The notes beneath the pieces were generated by a model. It ran no database searches and was not told the origin of the DNA. It was given only the letters and a program-made list of their open reading frames with translations. A stretch of DNA of 64,000 nucleotides, taken from Blautia sp. (GTDB taxonomy: Bacteria > Bacillota > Clostridia > Lachnospirales > Lachnospiraceae). The DNA lies in the NCBI GenBank assembly GCA_026169535.1, contig JAPFCU010000037.1, positions 1-64,000 on the forward strand, in the 5' to 3' direction. This document shows, in pieces, positions 53,424 to 62,635 of this stretch. Every line of letters starts with the position of its first letter. Position 1 is the stretch's first letter. The position numbers and the translations under genes are program-made.

Positions 53424-55625
53424 TTATTTTACAAAGTGTTCTGTCCATATGCGCGTACCATCTGTACGCAAAGTAATCGCACCGTTTTTCATAGTATATT
53501 CTACTTTTACCCCACTTTTTTTCATTCGAAGGGTAGTTTCCGGCGAAGGATGTCCATAAGTGTTGGAATCAGAACAGGATATCACTGCCAGTTCCGGTTT
53601 TACCTGATCCAGAAATTCCTGACAGGTGGAATGCCTTGAACCATGATGCGCTGTTTTTAAAAAATCCACATCTGAAAACTCTGACAGCAGTTTTTTCTCT
53701 GTATCTATACCGATATCTCCTGTAAAAAGTCCCTTGAACTTTCCAAATTTCAGTTCCATCACCATGCCTTCCTCATTGACATTTTCTCCTAATGATCCTT
53801 CTATAGGAGCAAGTATCTGGAATTTTGCCTTTCCACAGGAAAAAGAATTTCCCTGTTCCATATATAACACCTGGATTCCAGCTTCCTTTGCCAGCTTTTC
53901 CAGAAGCTGATATGCCTCCGGTTTTTCTTTCCACTGAGGAAGCATCAGCGTTCCGGCTTTCACAGAAGTCAGTCCCTTTGTCATGTATTCCATAAGCTCC
54001 TGTATACCGCTGATATGATCATTATCTGTATGTGAGACAAGGATACCGTCTATATAAGAGATTCCTCTGCTTTTCAAATATGGAAGAAGCTGATATGCTG
54101 CAATATTCTTCTTATTGCTGCTTCCGCAATCCATAAGAAAAACACCTTTTTCCGGCATTTCCAGAACGATGCCATCCCCCTGTCCAATATCCAGGCAGGT
54201 GATACGAAGCCCTTTTCGGGGCTGCCAGGAAAGAAGCAGGATTCCTGCCATAACGCTCAGTCCCCATAAAAAAATGCTGCCTGCTTTCTTCTTTTTTTCT
54301 GTCCTTCGCAGTCCCCAGAATATTCCCAGAGCCATCAGTCCATAGTAGATCCCCCACTGCCAGATTTCCGGTTTTCCTCCGATCCAGGTACAAAAGGGCA
54401 GCTTCCCTGCCAGCATACCCAGTTTTTCATAAAACCACAAAAGTACTCTTCCGGGAACAGCTGCCGCCGAAGCAGCCCCCTGGTTTATAAAGCCGATCAT
54501 ACTGCAGCAAAGACCACTGAGCAGTACACCACTTACTGTAGGAAGCACTGCCAGGTTCAGAACAATACCGGCAATAGATATTTCGCCAAAGGATGCCAGC
54601 ATGATCGGAAGTGTAGAAAGCTGCACCGCAACAGAGCCTGCCAGAGCTTTTCCTGCTTTGCCTCTTATATCCATAATTTTTATTATACAGGGAGATACAA
54701 AAGCCACACCTGTAACCGCCCCAAAAGACAGTAAAAAACTGCTGCTGTATAAATAAGCAGGAGAATCCAGAAGAAGCAGGATCGCAGATACTGCCAGAGC
54801 AGTCAGGATATCATAGGTCCTTCCCAGAATCTTTGCTCCTACAGAAAGCACAAACATGCATACAGCTCTCATGGAGGAAACACTTCCCCCTGTAAATATT
54901 CCATATTGAAGCATAACCATAAGAGACAGAAGTCCTGCAGTTCCATTTCCCAGTCCTATCTTTTTCAAAAGCGAAAAAAGACCCATTCCAAGAATACTGA
55001 TATGCAGTCCTGAAATAGCCAGAATATGGATCATACCCGCCATCTGGTAGCGCATTTTTACTTCCTGTTCCAGCTCCGTTTTTTCTCCCAGAAGCATTGC
55101 TTCAAAAACCGGAGAATCTTTCCCTGCCGCATTTCTCAGGATTTCAAGAACCTGCTCTTTCAGTTCCAGCAGTTTCTGACGATATCCGGAATATCCTGTA
55201 CTTTTCTTTTTCAGTACTGCTTTTTTCATAAAATAATAAATATGCTGGCAGGCATGATACTGGCGGGAATCAAATTCACCCGGATTCCTGGGATCTCCTA
55301 CTGATTCCAGCTGTCCTGAAAAAACAGCCTGTGTACCAGGCGGCAGGTCTTCTTCTTTTTTTAAAAATACTTTTACATTTTCAATGGGAATTTTTTCTGA
55401 TCGAACGATCAGAAAGACATGTTTTAAACAGACAGAAAAGGAGAACTCTGTGGTCTGACACTGCTGTACCTCCCCGCAGATTATAGCAGCCGGATGCTTT
55501 TCAATGTACGTCTGCACTGTGTCAGGCAGAGGAACACCACTTATCAGCGGTATCCCTGCCAGCTCAGCAATCCACATACACAGCATCAGGATCAGACACA
55601 CAAGACATAATGGACGTCTTGTCAT
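53424..55625 (-). CDS. comEC: DNA internalisation protein ComEC/Rec2
   Basis: 733 aa. An N-terminal soluble domain, a central competence region with about eight membrane helices (MIHILAISGLHISILGMG is diagnostic), and a C-terminal metallo-beta-lactamase domain with SHTDNDHISGI and TAHHGSRHSTCQ. ComEC is the membrane channel for single-stranded DNA in transformation. The metal ligands of the C-terminal domain look intact. ComEA-like and ComF proteins are also encoded in the window. Confidence 0.95.
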   Translation of the reverse strand: MTRRPLCLVCLILMLCMWIAELAGIPLISGVPLPDTVQTYIEKHPAAIICGEVQQCQTTEFSFSVCLKHVFLIVRSEKIPIENVKVFLKKEEDLPPGTQAVFSGQLESVGDPRNPGEFDSRQYHACQHIYYFMKKAVLKKKSTGYSGYRQKLLELKEQVLEILRNAAGKDSPVFEAMLLGEKTELEQEVKMRYQMAGMIHILAISGLHISILGMGLFSLLKKIGLGNGTAGLLSLMVMLQYGIFTGGSVSSMRAVCMFVLSVGAKILGRTYDILTALAVSAILLLLDSPAYLYSSSFLLSFGAVTGVAFVSPCIIKIMDIRGKAGKALAGSVAVQLSTLPIMLASFGEISIAGIVLNLAVLPTVSGVLLSGLCCSMIGFINQGAASAAAVPGRVLLWFYEKLGMLAGKLPFCTWIGGKPEIWQWGIYYGLMALGIFWGLRRTEKKKKAGSIFLWGLSVMAGILLLSWQPRKGLRITCLDIGQGDGIVLEMPEKGVFLMDCGSSNKKNIAAYQLLPYLKSRGISYIDGILVSHTDNDHISGIQELMEYMTKGLTSVKAGTLMLPQWKEKPEAYQLLEKLAKEAGIQVLYMEQGNSFSCGKAKFQILAPIEGSLGENVNEEGMVMELKFGKFKGLFTGDIGIDTEKKLLSEFSDVDFLKTAHHGSRHSTCQEFLDQVKPELAVISCSDSNTYGHPSPETTLRMKKSGVKVEYTMKNGAITLRTDGTRIWTEHFVK

Positions 55626-55655
55626 TTGTCATCCCTTTCATAAAATCCTTACAGA

Positions 55656-56591
55656 TCAGGAATTGGAAGCTTCCTGTTCTACCAGGTCTTCATTTTTTTG
55701 ATAAAACGTATACAGCGGCATACTTGTTTTCAGATTTCCTTCCATGTTTCCTTCAATGGAAATCTGAACCTTATCCGCTTCACAGGAATCCAGAAGAGAA
55801 TTCACGACTGCATATACCTGGACATTTTCTGCTATATCAGGAGATTCTTCCTGAAAAGCCCGGTTCATATCTATATAACAGATTCTGTCTGCAATGATAG
55901 CACTGAGAGCCACCGAAGACTCAGAAATCACCGGATAATGCCCCTCCTCCATAGGTCCCTTTGCCAGCTGCTCCAGGACTACACTTTCTTTTGGAAGTGT
56001 TCTTCTGTAATAGATATTACGTTTTTCCTTTACCAGCTTCTGACCGCTTTTATCCGTAAAATATAAAGTAAAGGTATCATATCTGTAGCTGTCCATATTT
56101 TTTCTGGAAAGATTCAAAAAGCTCTGTCTTGTCATCTCCCCGATCTTATTGTTTCTGGAATCTGTTAATTCCTGTCCTTCTAAAGTAAAACGAACCCTTT
56201 CTATCTCCGGTATCTGGAGAAATGTCATGACAATACCGGCTCTCGTAAGCACCTCTCTTGCCCTGCTCATCTCCCGATATCCGCCTTTAAAATCAATCAC
56301 CAGGGTACTGTCCTGAAAATCATAAGAATTAAGAATCACATTTTCCGGCAGAAGCGGAATCCCGTCCTCCGGAGCCTTTTTGCTGCTGACATACTGCATC
56401 AGTTCCCTCAGCATATTTTCTCCGGTCTCTTCCTTCGGATTATAAGCTTCTTTCCTCAAAGATGTCTCTGACTGGTTCAGATAATAATAACTGTATTTAT
56501 CCGGCTCTTTTTCTTCTACCTCAATGCTGCATCCGGCAGCCGTAATACAGACAAAGACTGCCAGAAGAAGCATGCTGATTATTTTCTTCAT
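55656..56591 (-). CDS. GerMN-domain lipoprotein
   Basis: 311 aa. A lipoprotein signal peptide ends in the lipobox TAAGC. The mature protein carries two GerMN-like halves, seen in segments such as VVLEQLAKGPMEEGHYPV and YAVVNSLLDSC. GerM in Bacillus is needed for sporulation and germination. It follows the sensor kinase gene by 10 bases, like LpqB beside MtrAB in Actinobacteria, so it may modulate the kinase from outside the membrane. That link is by arrangement only. Confidence 0.85.
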   Translation of the reverse strand: MKKIISMLLLAVFVCITAAGCSIEVEEKEPDKYSYYYLNQSETSLRKEAYNPKEETGENMLRELMQYVSSKKAPEDGIPLLPENVILNSYDFQDSTLVIDFKGGYREMSRAREVLTRAGIVMTFLQIPEIERVRFTLEGQELTDSRNNKIGEMTRQSFLNLSRKNMDSYRYDTFTLYFTDKSGQKLVKEKRNIYYRRTLPKESVVLEQLAKGPMEEGHYPVISESSVALSAIIADRICYIDMNRAFQEESPDIAENVQVYAVVNSLLDSCEADKVQISIEGNMEGNLKTSMPLYTFYQKNEDLVEQEASNS

Positions 56592-56601
56592 CCGGCACCT
56601 C

Positions 56602-58023
56602 CTATGGAATATATGACAGCGGGATCCTGACTGAGAAGGTTGTTCCTTCCCCTTCCCTGCTGAACACCTTGATCACACCATGATGCATGGCAATGGTACT
56701 TCTTGTTATAGCAAGCCCCAGACCTGTACCGCCGATCTCTCTGGAGTGAGATTTATCCACTCGATAAAATCTCTCAAAAATACGATCCAGCGACTCTTCC
56801 GGTATTCCCATACCGGAGTCTGCCACAGTAACATAAAAATATTTATGATCTGCATCAATAGAAACTCTTACCCATCCATCATCTACATTATATTTGATCG
56901 CATTCTCAACCAGATTGCTGATCGCAGAAGTAAATTTAATCTCATCCACATCTGCCTCCACTGGACGGAAACTATCAAGGATCAAATCAATACTTCTTTT
57001 ATCTGCAATAGGCCGGAGTCTCTTCAGTATTTCTTCAAGCAGATGATTAATATCCATATGCTGGATAGACAGATCTGCTGTCTTTTTATCCATTTTCACC
57101 AGGCTTAAAAGATCTGTGATAATACGGTTTTCCCTGTCTATCTCTGCAGTGATATCACGCATAAATTCCTGATAAAGTTCTTCCGGGACTCCTTCCTGTC
57201 CTACCAGGGAATCCGCCAGGACTTTCATAGAAGTCATCGGTGTCTTCAACTCGTGAGACACATTAGAAACAAATTCCGATCGGGATTCATCCAAAGTCTT
57301 CATCCGACTAAGCATTTTATTGAATGCATCTGTAATAAGCTCTGTTTCTGTGTAATCCGGAACAGAAATTTCATCATTCTGATATCCATCTGTCAGATCC
57401 TCAATGGATTTGGTAACACGTGCCAGCGGTTTCACAAGAACCGTAGACATGATGTATGCAAAAAATATAGAAAGAACAATAATGATCGCAAGAATCAAAA
57501 GTCCCTGATACTTCATATCCATCATAGTTGCTGTGATCTCGCTGCTTGAGACCGTAACCAGCATAGCTCCCTGCGTCTGGGGAACATCTGCACTTCTGAT
57601 GGGAATTGCTGTTTCCAGTACCTGACCGTTTCGCTGGTAATCTGTAGGCTGTCCGCTTTTGAAACAGCGAATAACCTTAGGGGAAATCAGAGTCTTTCCT
57701 TCATCTACATGATAAGTATCCTTTACAATCCTGAAATCCCGGTCCACGATCAGCAGTCTTCCGCCATAGATGTTAGACAATAACTCCAGCTTACCATTTA
57801 CTGTTTCAGAGCTGGAGTCATTAAGATAGTTTTCTTTGATAATCTGATCGCACAGAATACTGTACTGTGTGCTTATCGTTCCGGTTCTGGATGCGATTGC
57901 CTGTTTTTCATAGTTACTGAGCATCATCTGCGTAACGATCACACTGGGGACGATTCCCAGAATCACCAGAATGATCAGGATCCGAAAACGCAGGCTCTTA
58001 AAAAATCTTTTTTTCTTCTTCAT
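56602..58023 (-). CDS. Membrane sensor histidine kinase (WalK/ResE/PhoR class)
   Basis: 473 aa. Membrane helices at about 13-33 and 173-195 flank an extracellular sensor domain of ~140 residues. A HAMP domain follows, then the HisKA box SHELKTPMTSMK with the phosphorylated His257, and a HATPase domain with NLVENAIKYN, DSGMGIPEE and GTGLGLAI. All catalytic boxes are present. It starts three bases after the response regulator gene. No PAS domain is evident, which separates it from typical WalK. Confidence 0.94.
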   Translation of the reverse strand: MKKKKRFFKSLRFRILIILVILGIVPSVIVTQMMLSNYEKQAIASRTGTISTQYSILCDQIIKENYLNDSSSETVNGKLELLSNIYGGRLLIVDRDFRIVKDTYHVDEGKTLISPKVIRCFKSGQPTDYQRNGQVLETAIPIRSADVPQTQGAMLVTVSSSEITATMMDMKYQGLLILAIIIVLSIFFAYIMSTVLVKPLARVTKSIEDLTDGYQNDEISVPDYTETELITDAFNKMLSRMKTLDESRSEFVSNVSHELKTPMTSMKVLADSLVGQEGVPEELYQEFMRDITAEIDRENRIITDLLSLVKMDKKTADLSIQHMDINHLLEEILKRLRPIADKRSIDLILDSFRPVEADVDEIKFTSAISNLVENAIKYNVDDGWVRVSIDADHKYFYVTVADSGMGIPEESLDRIFERFYRVDKSHSREIGGTGLGLAITRSTIAMHHGVIKVFSREGEGTTFSVRIPLSYIP

Positions 58024-58026
58024 GGA

Positions 58027-58716
58027 CTACGCCTGGAAATAGTAGCCTACGCCCCATTTTGTGTGTACATATTTTGGCTCACTGGGATTTGCCTCAATTT
58101 TTTCACGAAGACGGCGGATATGTACGTCTACAGTTCTTACATCACCAGGATATTCATATCCCCACACAATATTCAGCAGGTTTTCACGACTGTAAACTTT
58201 ATTTGGATTAAACACCAGAAGTTCCAGCACATCAAATTCCTTGGCAGTAAGATTGATCTCCTTGCCGCCAATGAACACACGACGGCTCTCACAGTCAAGC
58301 TTCAGATCACCGCTTTCAATACTTTTTGCTTTTTCTTTTTCTTCGCTTTCAGAACGCGCACGACGCATGATCGCCTTGATCCTTGCTTTTACCTCCAGAA
58401 TATTAAATGGTTTGGTAATATAATCATCTGCACCGTATTCCAGACCAAGGATCTTATCCATATCTTCGCCCTTTGCAGTAAGCATTACAATCGGAACATT
58501 TGAAAACTCCCGAATCTGCTGGCAGACCTCAAGGCCGTCCATTTTTGGAAGCATCAAATCCAGAAGAATAATATCATAATGGTTCTCCTTGGCCTTCTCC
58601 ACAGCCTCTTCTCCATCGTAGGCGCAGTCCACTTCCATTCCGTCCTGTTCCAGATTAAAGCGAATTCCTTTTACGATCAGTTTTTCGTCATCTACCACTA
58701 ACACTTTCCTGCTCAT
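58027..58716 (-). CDS. OmpR-family response regulator
   Basis: 229 aa. The receiver domain has the acidic pair VVDDEK and the phosphorylated Asp53 in LLDLMLPKMDG, with the conserved Thr (MLTAKG) and Lys (ITKPF). The C-terminal winged helix has LTAKEFDVLELL and VDVHIRRLREKI. It is most like WalR/YycF or PhoP regulators. AAGGAG precedes the ATG. It forms an operon with the kinase and GerMN lipoprotein. Confidence 0.95.
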   Translation of the reverse strand: MSRKVLVVDDEKLIVKGIRFNLEQDGMEVDCAYDGEEAVEKAKENHYDIILLDLMLPKMDGLEVCQQIREFSNVPIVMLTAKGEDMDKILGLEYGADDYITKPFNILEVKARIKAIMRRARSESEEKEKAKSIESGDLKLDCESRRVFIGGKEINLTAKEFDVLELLVFNPNKVYSRENLLNIVWGYEYPGDVRTVDVHIRRLREKIEANPSEPKYVHTKWGVGYYFQA

Positions 58717-58727
58717 TTAATTTCTCC

Positions 58728-59345
58728 TTATTCTACTGCAATTTTATCTTTTATCTTTATAAAAGTATTTTCTTTTATCCCCGGGACATCCATCAGTTCC
58801 TCTATGGAAGAAAACCCTCCATGTTCTTCTCTGTATGCCAGAATTGCCTGCGCTTTAGACTCCCCAATACCACTGAGAGTCTGAAGAGCCGCTGCGTCTG
58901 CAGTATTCAGATTGACCTTTCCGCTTTCTTCCGGCTGACTGTTCTCCCCTGTCTCCGCCCCGGCAAAAGCATCATCTGCCAAAGCTTCTCCGTTTTTCTC
59001 CGCCTCTTCTTTTGTAGGTACATAAATCTGCTGACCATCATTTAAGGGCAGAGCCTGATTTACATAACTGCCCGCAGCCTCCGGAAGAAAACCTCCGGCA
59101 GCCTCTACAGCCTGAAACACTCTGCTGTCAAAGGGCATACGATAAACTCCGGGTTTCACCACAGCTCCACACACATCAACAAAAATGTCTTTCGGAGGTT
59201 TTGTAATCTCCGGTGTGATTTCCGATTCCGGGACACCTGTCACTTTTTCTGCATCTGCCCTCTGTTCTTCTTCCAACAGAATTTCCGGTTCCTGTCTGCC
59301 GCATCCGGGTAAAGCCAGACTGACAAAAAGCACCAGAAGCGCCAA
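58728..59345 (-). CDS. comEA: ComEA-like SLBB/helix-hairpin-helix lipoprotein
   Basis: 205 aa as listed, from a TTG. A hydrophobic signal ends in the lipobox LPGC, followed by a variable region, an SLBB domain (FVDVCGAVVKPGVYRMP) and a C-terminal helix-hairpin-helix pair (VNLNTADAAALQTLSGIGESKAQAILAY) that binds DNA. ComEA delivers DNA to ComEC. The 5' end is odd: the frame continues upstream to a TGA at 59402 without ATG, GTG or TTG, yet AAGGAG sits at 59403-59408, nine bases before an in-frame ATC at 59393, and the extra codons supply the missing basic signal-peptide N-region. The true start is unsettled. Confidence 0.85.
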   Translation of the reverse strand: MALLVLFVSLALPGCGRQEPEILLEEEQRADAEKVTGVPESEITPEITKPPKDIFVDVCGAVVKPGVYRMPFDSRVFQAVEAAGGFLPEAAGSYVNQALPLNDGQQIYVPTKEEAEKNGEALADDAFAGAETGENSQPEESGKVNLNTADAAALQTLSGIGESKAQAILAYREEHGGFSSIEELMDVPGIKENTFIKIKDKIAVE

Positions 59346-59444
59346 CAGAAGTCTCAGAGCATTTCTTTTCTGATCATTCTTTTGTTTTATGATTTGGGAT
59401 CACTCCTTATCTGTTCCCCCGATACTCATACTTGACCAATTCCT

Positions 59445-59473
59445 ATTCTAACGAATTCCATCTGCTTTTACAA
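59445..59473 (-). promoter_or_regulatory. Promoter of the comEA/two-component operon
   Basis: TTGTAA and TAGAAT are 17 bases apart on the minus strand, about 40 bases upstream of the AAGGAG ribosome site of the ComEA-like gene. Confidence 0.6.
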
Positions 59474-59483
59474 TACCCAACTC

Positions 59484-59918
59484 TTATTTTTGCCATTTAA
59501 AGATCACTATACCAATAATGGCAACCGCCATTCCAACTGCTTTTCTCCACTGAAAGGCTGCCCTTTCCACACCAAACAGCCCCATCAATTCAATCACATA
59601 AGCGACCAGGAGCTGGGAAACCACGATCAGCATAGCGGCCCGTGCAGGTCCAAGTGCTCCCATGCTCTGGATAACCGTAACTGTAATAAACGCTCCGATC
59701 ACACCTCCAAGAAGTGTATATTTATTGTCCACCTGCCATAAAGCTGAGATATTTTCCCTTCCTGTAAAACACCATGCAGCCACACAGACCAAAAAAGCTG
59801 AAAGCTGTACCCACCCTGTGGACACCCAAAGGCTCGTCTGCTTTGTCACCTCTGTGTTAAAAACTCCCTGAATACTCATCAAAGCGCCGGAAATAAGAGC
59901 TGCCGCAAATCCCCACAT
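59484..59918 (-). CDS. DMT-superfamily membrane protein (YdcZ/DUF606-like)
   Basis: 144 aa with about five hydrophobic segments and the YdcZ-like opening ALISGALMSIQGVFN plus LGGVIGAFITVTVIQSMGALGPARAAMLIV. These small transporters are related to EamA proteins, but their substrates are mostly unknown. GGAGGG precedes the ATG. It stands alone between the feo terminator and the comEA promoter. Confidence 0.85.
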   Translation of the reverse strand: MWGFAAALISGALMSIQGVFNTEVTKQTSLWVSTGWVQLSAFLVCVAAWCFTGRENISALWQVDNKYTLLGGVIGAFITVTVIQSMGALGPARAAMLIVVSQLLVAYVIELMGLFGVERAAFQWRKAVGMAVAIIGIVIFKWQK

Positions 59919-59942
59919 AAAAATCCCTCCACATATAGTAGT

Positions 59943-59971
59943 AAAAGAGGCCGGTATTTTTAACCAGCCTC
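59943..59971 (-). terminator. Terminator of the feo operon
   Basis: GAGGCTGGT and ACCGGCCTC pair with one G-U wobble around a seven-base loop, followed by TTTTAC on the minus strand. It lies about 60 bases after the small Cys-rich protein gene. Confidence 0.7.
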
Positions 59972-60032
59972 TTGTTTATACTATCATCATATACAGAAAT
60001 TCGATTTTTATACATTTCTGCTTTTTTGATTT

Positions 60033-60194
60033 TTATTTAAGTGTGTCGCTGCAATGACCGCTGCACTTACCGGAACAGCAGCCTCCTGATGAACAGCCGA
60101 TGCATGTTTTCCCACTTTTTTTTGCTTTTATAATATACGCTGCCGCAGCTCCTACGGCCAACAGCAGAATGCCTGCTATCACAAGATCTGCCAT
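60033..60194 (-). CDS. FeoB-associated Cys-rich membrane protein
   Basis: 53 aa, too short for the ORF track. One N-terminal membrane helix (VIAGILLLAVGAAAAYII) is followed by a basic stretch and a tail with seven cysteines (CIGC, GGCCSGKC, HC). Small proteins of this pattern accompany FeoB in Firmicutes and may help iron delivery or GTPase regulation. GGAGATG lies upstream of the ATG, and the gene follows feoB by 21 bases. Confidence 0.88.
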   Translation of the reverse strand: MADLVIAGILLLAVGAAAAYIIKAKKSGKTCIGCSSGGCCSGKCSGHCSDTLK

Positions 60195-60215
60195 ATGAAA
60201 CATCTCCTTTCATTC

Positions 60216-62234
60216 TCATCCCTGGGCATGAAGTCCATATTCTGTGCTGAAATTTTTTCGTGTTCTTCTTATTAAGAATACCACAACAAGAACCATTGCC
60301 GCAACTGCTGCCAGCCCTGGAACAAATCCACTTCCCAGACTTCCTGTAGTTATCAGTGTTCCAATCTGATATACCATAAACGCAACAGCATACCCGGTTC
60401 CCAACTGTAAGGCAATGCCTCCCCACAGCCACTTTCTGTCCTGCATTTCTGAGTTCATCGCACCCAGCGCAGCAAAGCAGGGCGGTGTAAACAGATTGAA
60501 CATCAAATAGGCAAGCGCTGCTGCCTTTGTCAGTCCCATAACAGCCGCTACCTGGTTTCCGCTTCCTACAAGAGCAAAATCTTCATCAATAAAACTGGTA
60601 AGTCCATATACTACAGCCAGGGTACCTACTACATTTTCCTTGGCAATAAATCCTGTAATGGCTGCTGCTGCAAGCTGCCATACTCCAAATCCCAGAGGGA
60701 TCAGAAGCACTGCAAAAGGTGTTGCTATAGATGCCAGAATAGAAGTACTTTCCATTCCTTCTTCTACGACCTGAAGATGCCAGTTGAAGCTTTGCATGAT
60801 CTGTACTGCTGTATTGCACACCAGAATAATAGTACCTGCTTTTACAATATAAGCCTTTCCACGGGACAACATGGAAAACACGGCTCTTTTCAGGCTTGGA
60901 ATTTTATATTCCGGAAGTTCAATGATAAAAAATGATTTCCGAAATTTATATCCTGTAATCTGGTTAACCAGAAGTGCCCCAAGAAAAATCAGCACAATTC
61001 CTACCAGATACATTGTTGGACCTACCCATCCTGCATCAGAGAAAAATGCTCCTGCAAATAACGCGATCACCGGAAGCTTTGCTCCGCATGGCATAAAAGG
61101 TGTCAGCATTGCAGTAGCTCTTCGTTCTCTCTCATTACGGATGGTACGGCATGCCATAATTCCAGGAATAGCGCATCCGGTTCCAATCACCATAGGGATT
61201 ACAGATTTTCCTGAAAGACCGACTCTTTTAAAAATAGGATCAAGAACAACCGTAGCTCTTGCCATATATCCGCAGTCCTCAAGAAGAGCAATCAAAAAAT
61301 ACATAACCATTACCAGCGGCAGAAATCCTACAACAGCACCAACTCCGCCAATAATACCATCTACCAGAAGTGCCTGCAGAAACGGACTGGCAGATTCCAC
61401 ATGCCCGCCTACCCAGCTCTGGAAGGTTTCAATCCATCCCACCAGCCAGTCTGCGATCCAGGTTCCCACTGTAGATTGAGATATGTAAAATACCAGGAAC
61501 ATAACAGCCGCAAAAATAGGAATGCCTACAATTTTATTGGTAAGAACCGCATCAATCTGATCCTGACGGTTTTTATTTTTTGTAAAAACCTTTCTCTTTT
61601 CTACTGCTTTTACAATGTCATTTACAAAATCAAATCTTTTTCTGTCTGCAGCTTCTACCGCAGCTTTATTCTGAAGATTAATCTCCTCCTGCATATAAGG
61701 GGCTTTCTGTCCTTTTCCTTTTAAAGCAGCCGCATTGACAACCGCCTCCTTAAGACCCTTATGACCAGAAGAGGAGGCTACTGTGCGGATTACCGGACAC
61801 CCCAGTTTTTTTGATAAAAGCTCAATGTCAATCTCTGTTTTTTTCTTTTCTGTCACATCACTTTTATTTAACGCCACCACAACCGGTATTCCAAGTTCCA
61901 GAAGCTGCGTAGTAAAAAACAGACTTCTGCTGAGATTGGTTGCGTCCACAATATTGATGATAGCATCCGGTGCTTCATTTTTTACATAGCTACTGGTAAT
62001 GCTTTCCTCAGATGTAAAAGGAGACATGGAATAAGCACCTGGCAGATCCACTGCTACAAGTTCCTCATTTCCTTCATAATACCCTTTCCTGATTGGACTT
62101 TCCTTTCTTTCTACCGTAACTCCTGCCCAGTTTCCAACTTTTTCATTTCTTCCGGTAAGGGCATTATACATGGTAGTTTTACCACTGTTGGGGTTTCCTG
62201 CCAAAGCAATTCTCATAACCTTTCTCTCCTCCAT
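60216..62234 (-). CDS. feoB: Ferrous iron transporter FeoB
   Basis: 672 aa. An N-terminal G domain has G1 GNPNSGKTT, G3 DLPGAYS and G4 NKSD; a long membrane domain follows with two Gate regions containing the conserved IGTGCAIPGIMACR and MPCGAKLPV cysteines. FeoB imports Fe2+ under anaerobic conditions. The gene follows feoA by 63 bases. The length is slightly below the E. coli protein (773 aa), as usual in Firmicutes. Confidence 0.97.
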   Translation of the reverse strand: MEERKVMRIALAGNPNSGKTTMYNALTGRNEKVGNWAGVTVERKESPIRKGYYEGNEELVAVDLPGAYSMSPFTSEESITSSYVKNEAPDAIINIVDATNLSRSLFFTTQLLELGIPVVVALNKSDVTEKKKTEIDIELLSKKLGCPVIRTVASSSGHKGLKEAVVNAAALKGKGQKAPYMQEEINLQNKAAVEAADRKRFDFVNDIVKAVEKRKVFTKNKNRQDQIDAVLTNKIVGIPIFAAVMFLVFYISQSTVGTWIADWLVGWIETFQSWVGGHVESASPFLQALLVDGIIGGVGAVVGFLPLVMVMYFLIALLEDCGYMARATVVLDPIFKRVGLSGKSVIPMVIGTGCAIPGIMACRTIRNERERRATAMLTPFMPCGAKLPVIALFAGAFFSDAGWVGPTMYLVGIVLIFLGALLVNQITGYKFRKSFFIIELPEYKIPSLKRAVFSMLSRGKAYIVKAGTIILVCNTAVQIMQSFNWHLQVVEEGMESTSILASIATPFAVLLIPLGFGVWQLAAAAITGFIAKENVVGTLAVVYGLTSFIDEDFALVGSGNQVAAVMGLTKAAALAYLMFNLFTPPCFAALGAMNSEMQDRKWLWGGIALQLGTGYAVAFMVYQIGTLITTGSLGSGFVPGLAAVAAMVLVVVFLIRRTRKNFSTEYGLHAQG

Positions 62235-62297
62235 AACCTAATTAATTAGTTCAGACTAACCTGTGGTCTGAAAAAAAATAGTGACAGAATCACTATT

Positions 62298-62516
62298 TTA
62301 TATCGAAATAGCCTGTGCCAGATCATGATCGATATTATATCTGGCATCTTTAATAGAGACTACACAGCCGCCCTTTCTGTGAGCAATCACTGTAATCGGT
62401 TCTCCACTGTAGCACCCCAGAGAAAAAAGAAAAGCATCCAGCTCTTCGTCATCTGTAACAATATCCTTTACGATATATTCTTCTCCTTCTCTCGCTTCTG
62501 ACAGATTCATAAGCAT
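62298..62516 (-). CDS. feoA: FeoA SH3-like protein
   Basis: 72 aa beta-barrel protein with the pattern LFSLGCYSGEPITVIAHRKGGCVVSIKD, typical of FeoA. It interacts with FeoB and is needed for Fe2+ uptake. A second ATG two codons in is an alternative start; no strong ribosome site distinguishes them. It is the first gene of the feo operon, behind a consensus promoter. Confidence 0.92.
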   Translation of the reverse strand: MLMNLSEAREGEEYIVKDIVTDDEELDAFLFSLGCYSGEPITVIAHRKGGCVVSIKDARYNIDHDLAQAISI

Positions 62517-62591
62517 ATAATTCTCACTTTCCCGGAATCCGTTTCACACATTGATCCGATCTTTTTGTTAGTATTAATAAACTTTATGTTA

Positions 62592-62607
62592 GTTAGTATA
62601 CGCTAAC
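62592..62607. promoter_or_regulatory. Candidate metalloregulator operator of feo
   Basis: GTTAG-six bases-CTAAC forms an inverted repeat over the -10 box, and further TTAG half sites flank it. DtxR/IdeR-family repressors bind TTAG-type palindromes, so iron-dependent repression is likely, but the regulator is not in the window. Confidence 0.55.
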
Positions 62608-62623
62608 ACAGTTAGTTTGTCAA
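62595..62623 (-). promoter_or_regulatory. feoAB promoter
   Basis: TTGACA and TATACT are 17 bases apart on the minus strand, a near-perfect housekeeping promoter about 80 bases upstream of feoA. Confidence 0.85.
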
Positions 62624-62635
62624 CACTTTTATCGT

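Noticed and set aside
60067-60432. 121-codon minus-strand ORF
   Set aside because: Out-of-frame overlap with the feoB end and the Cys-rich protein gene, both of which have family features.
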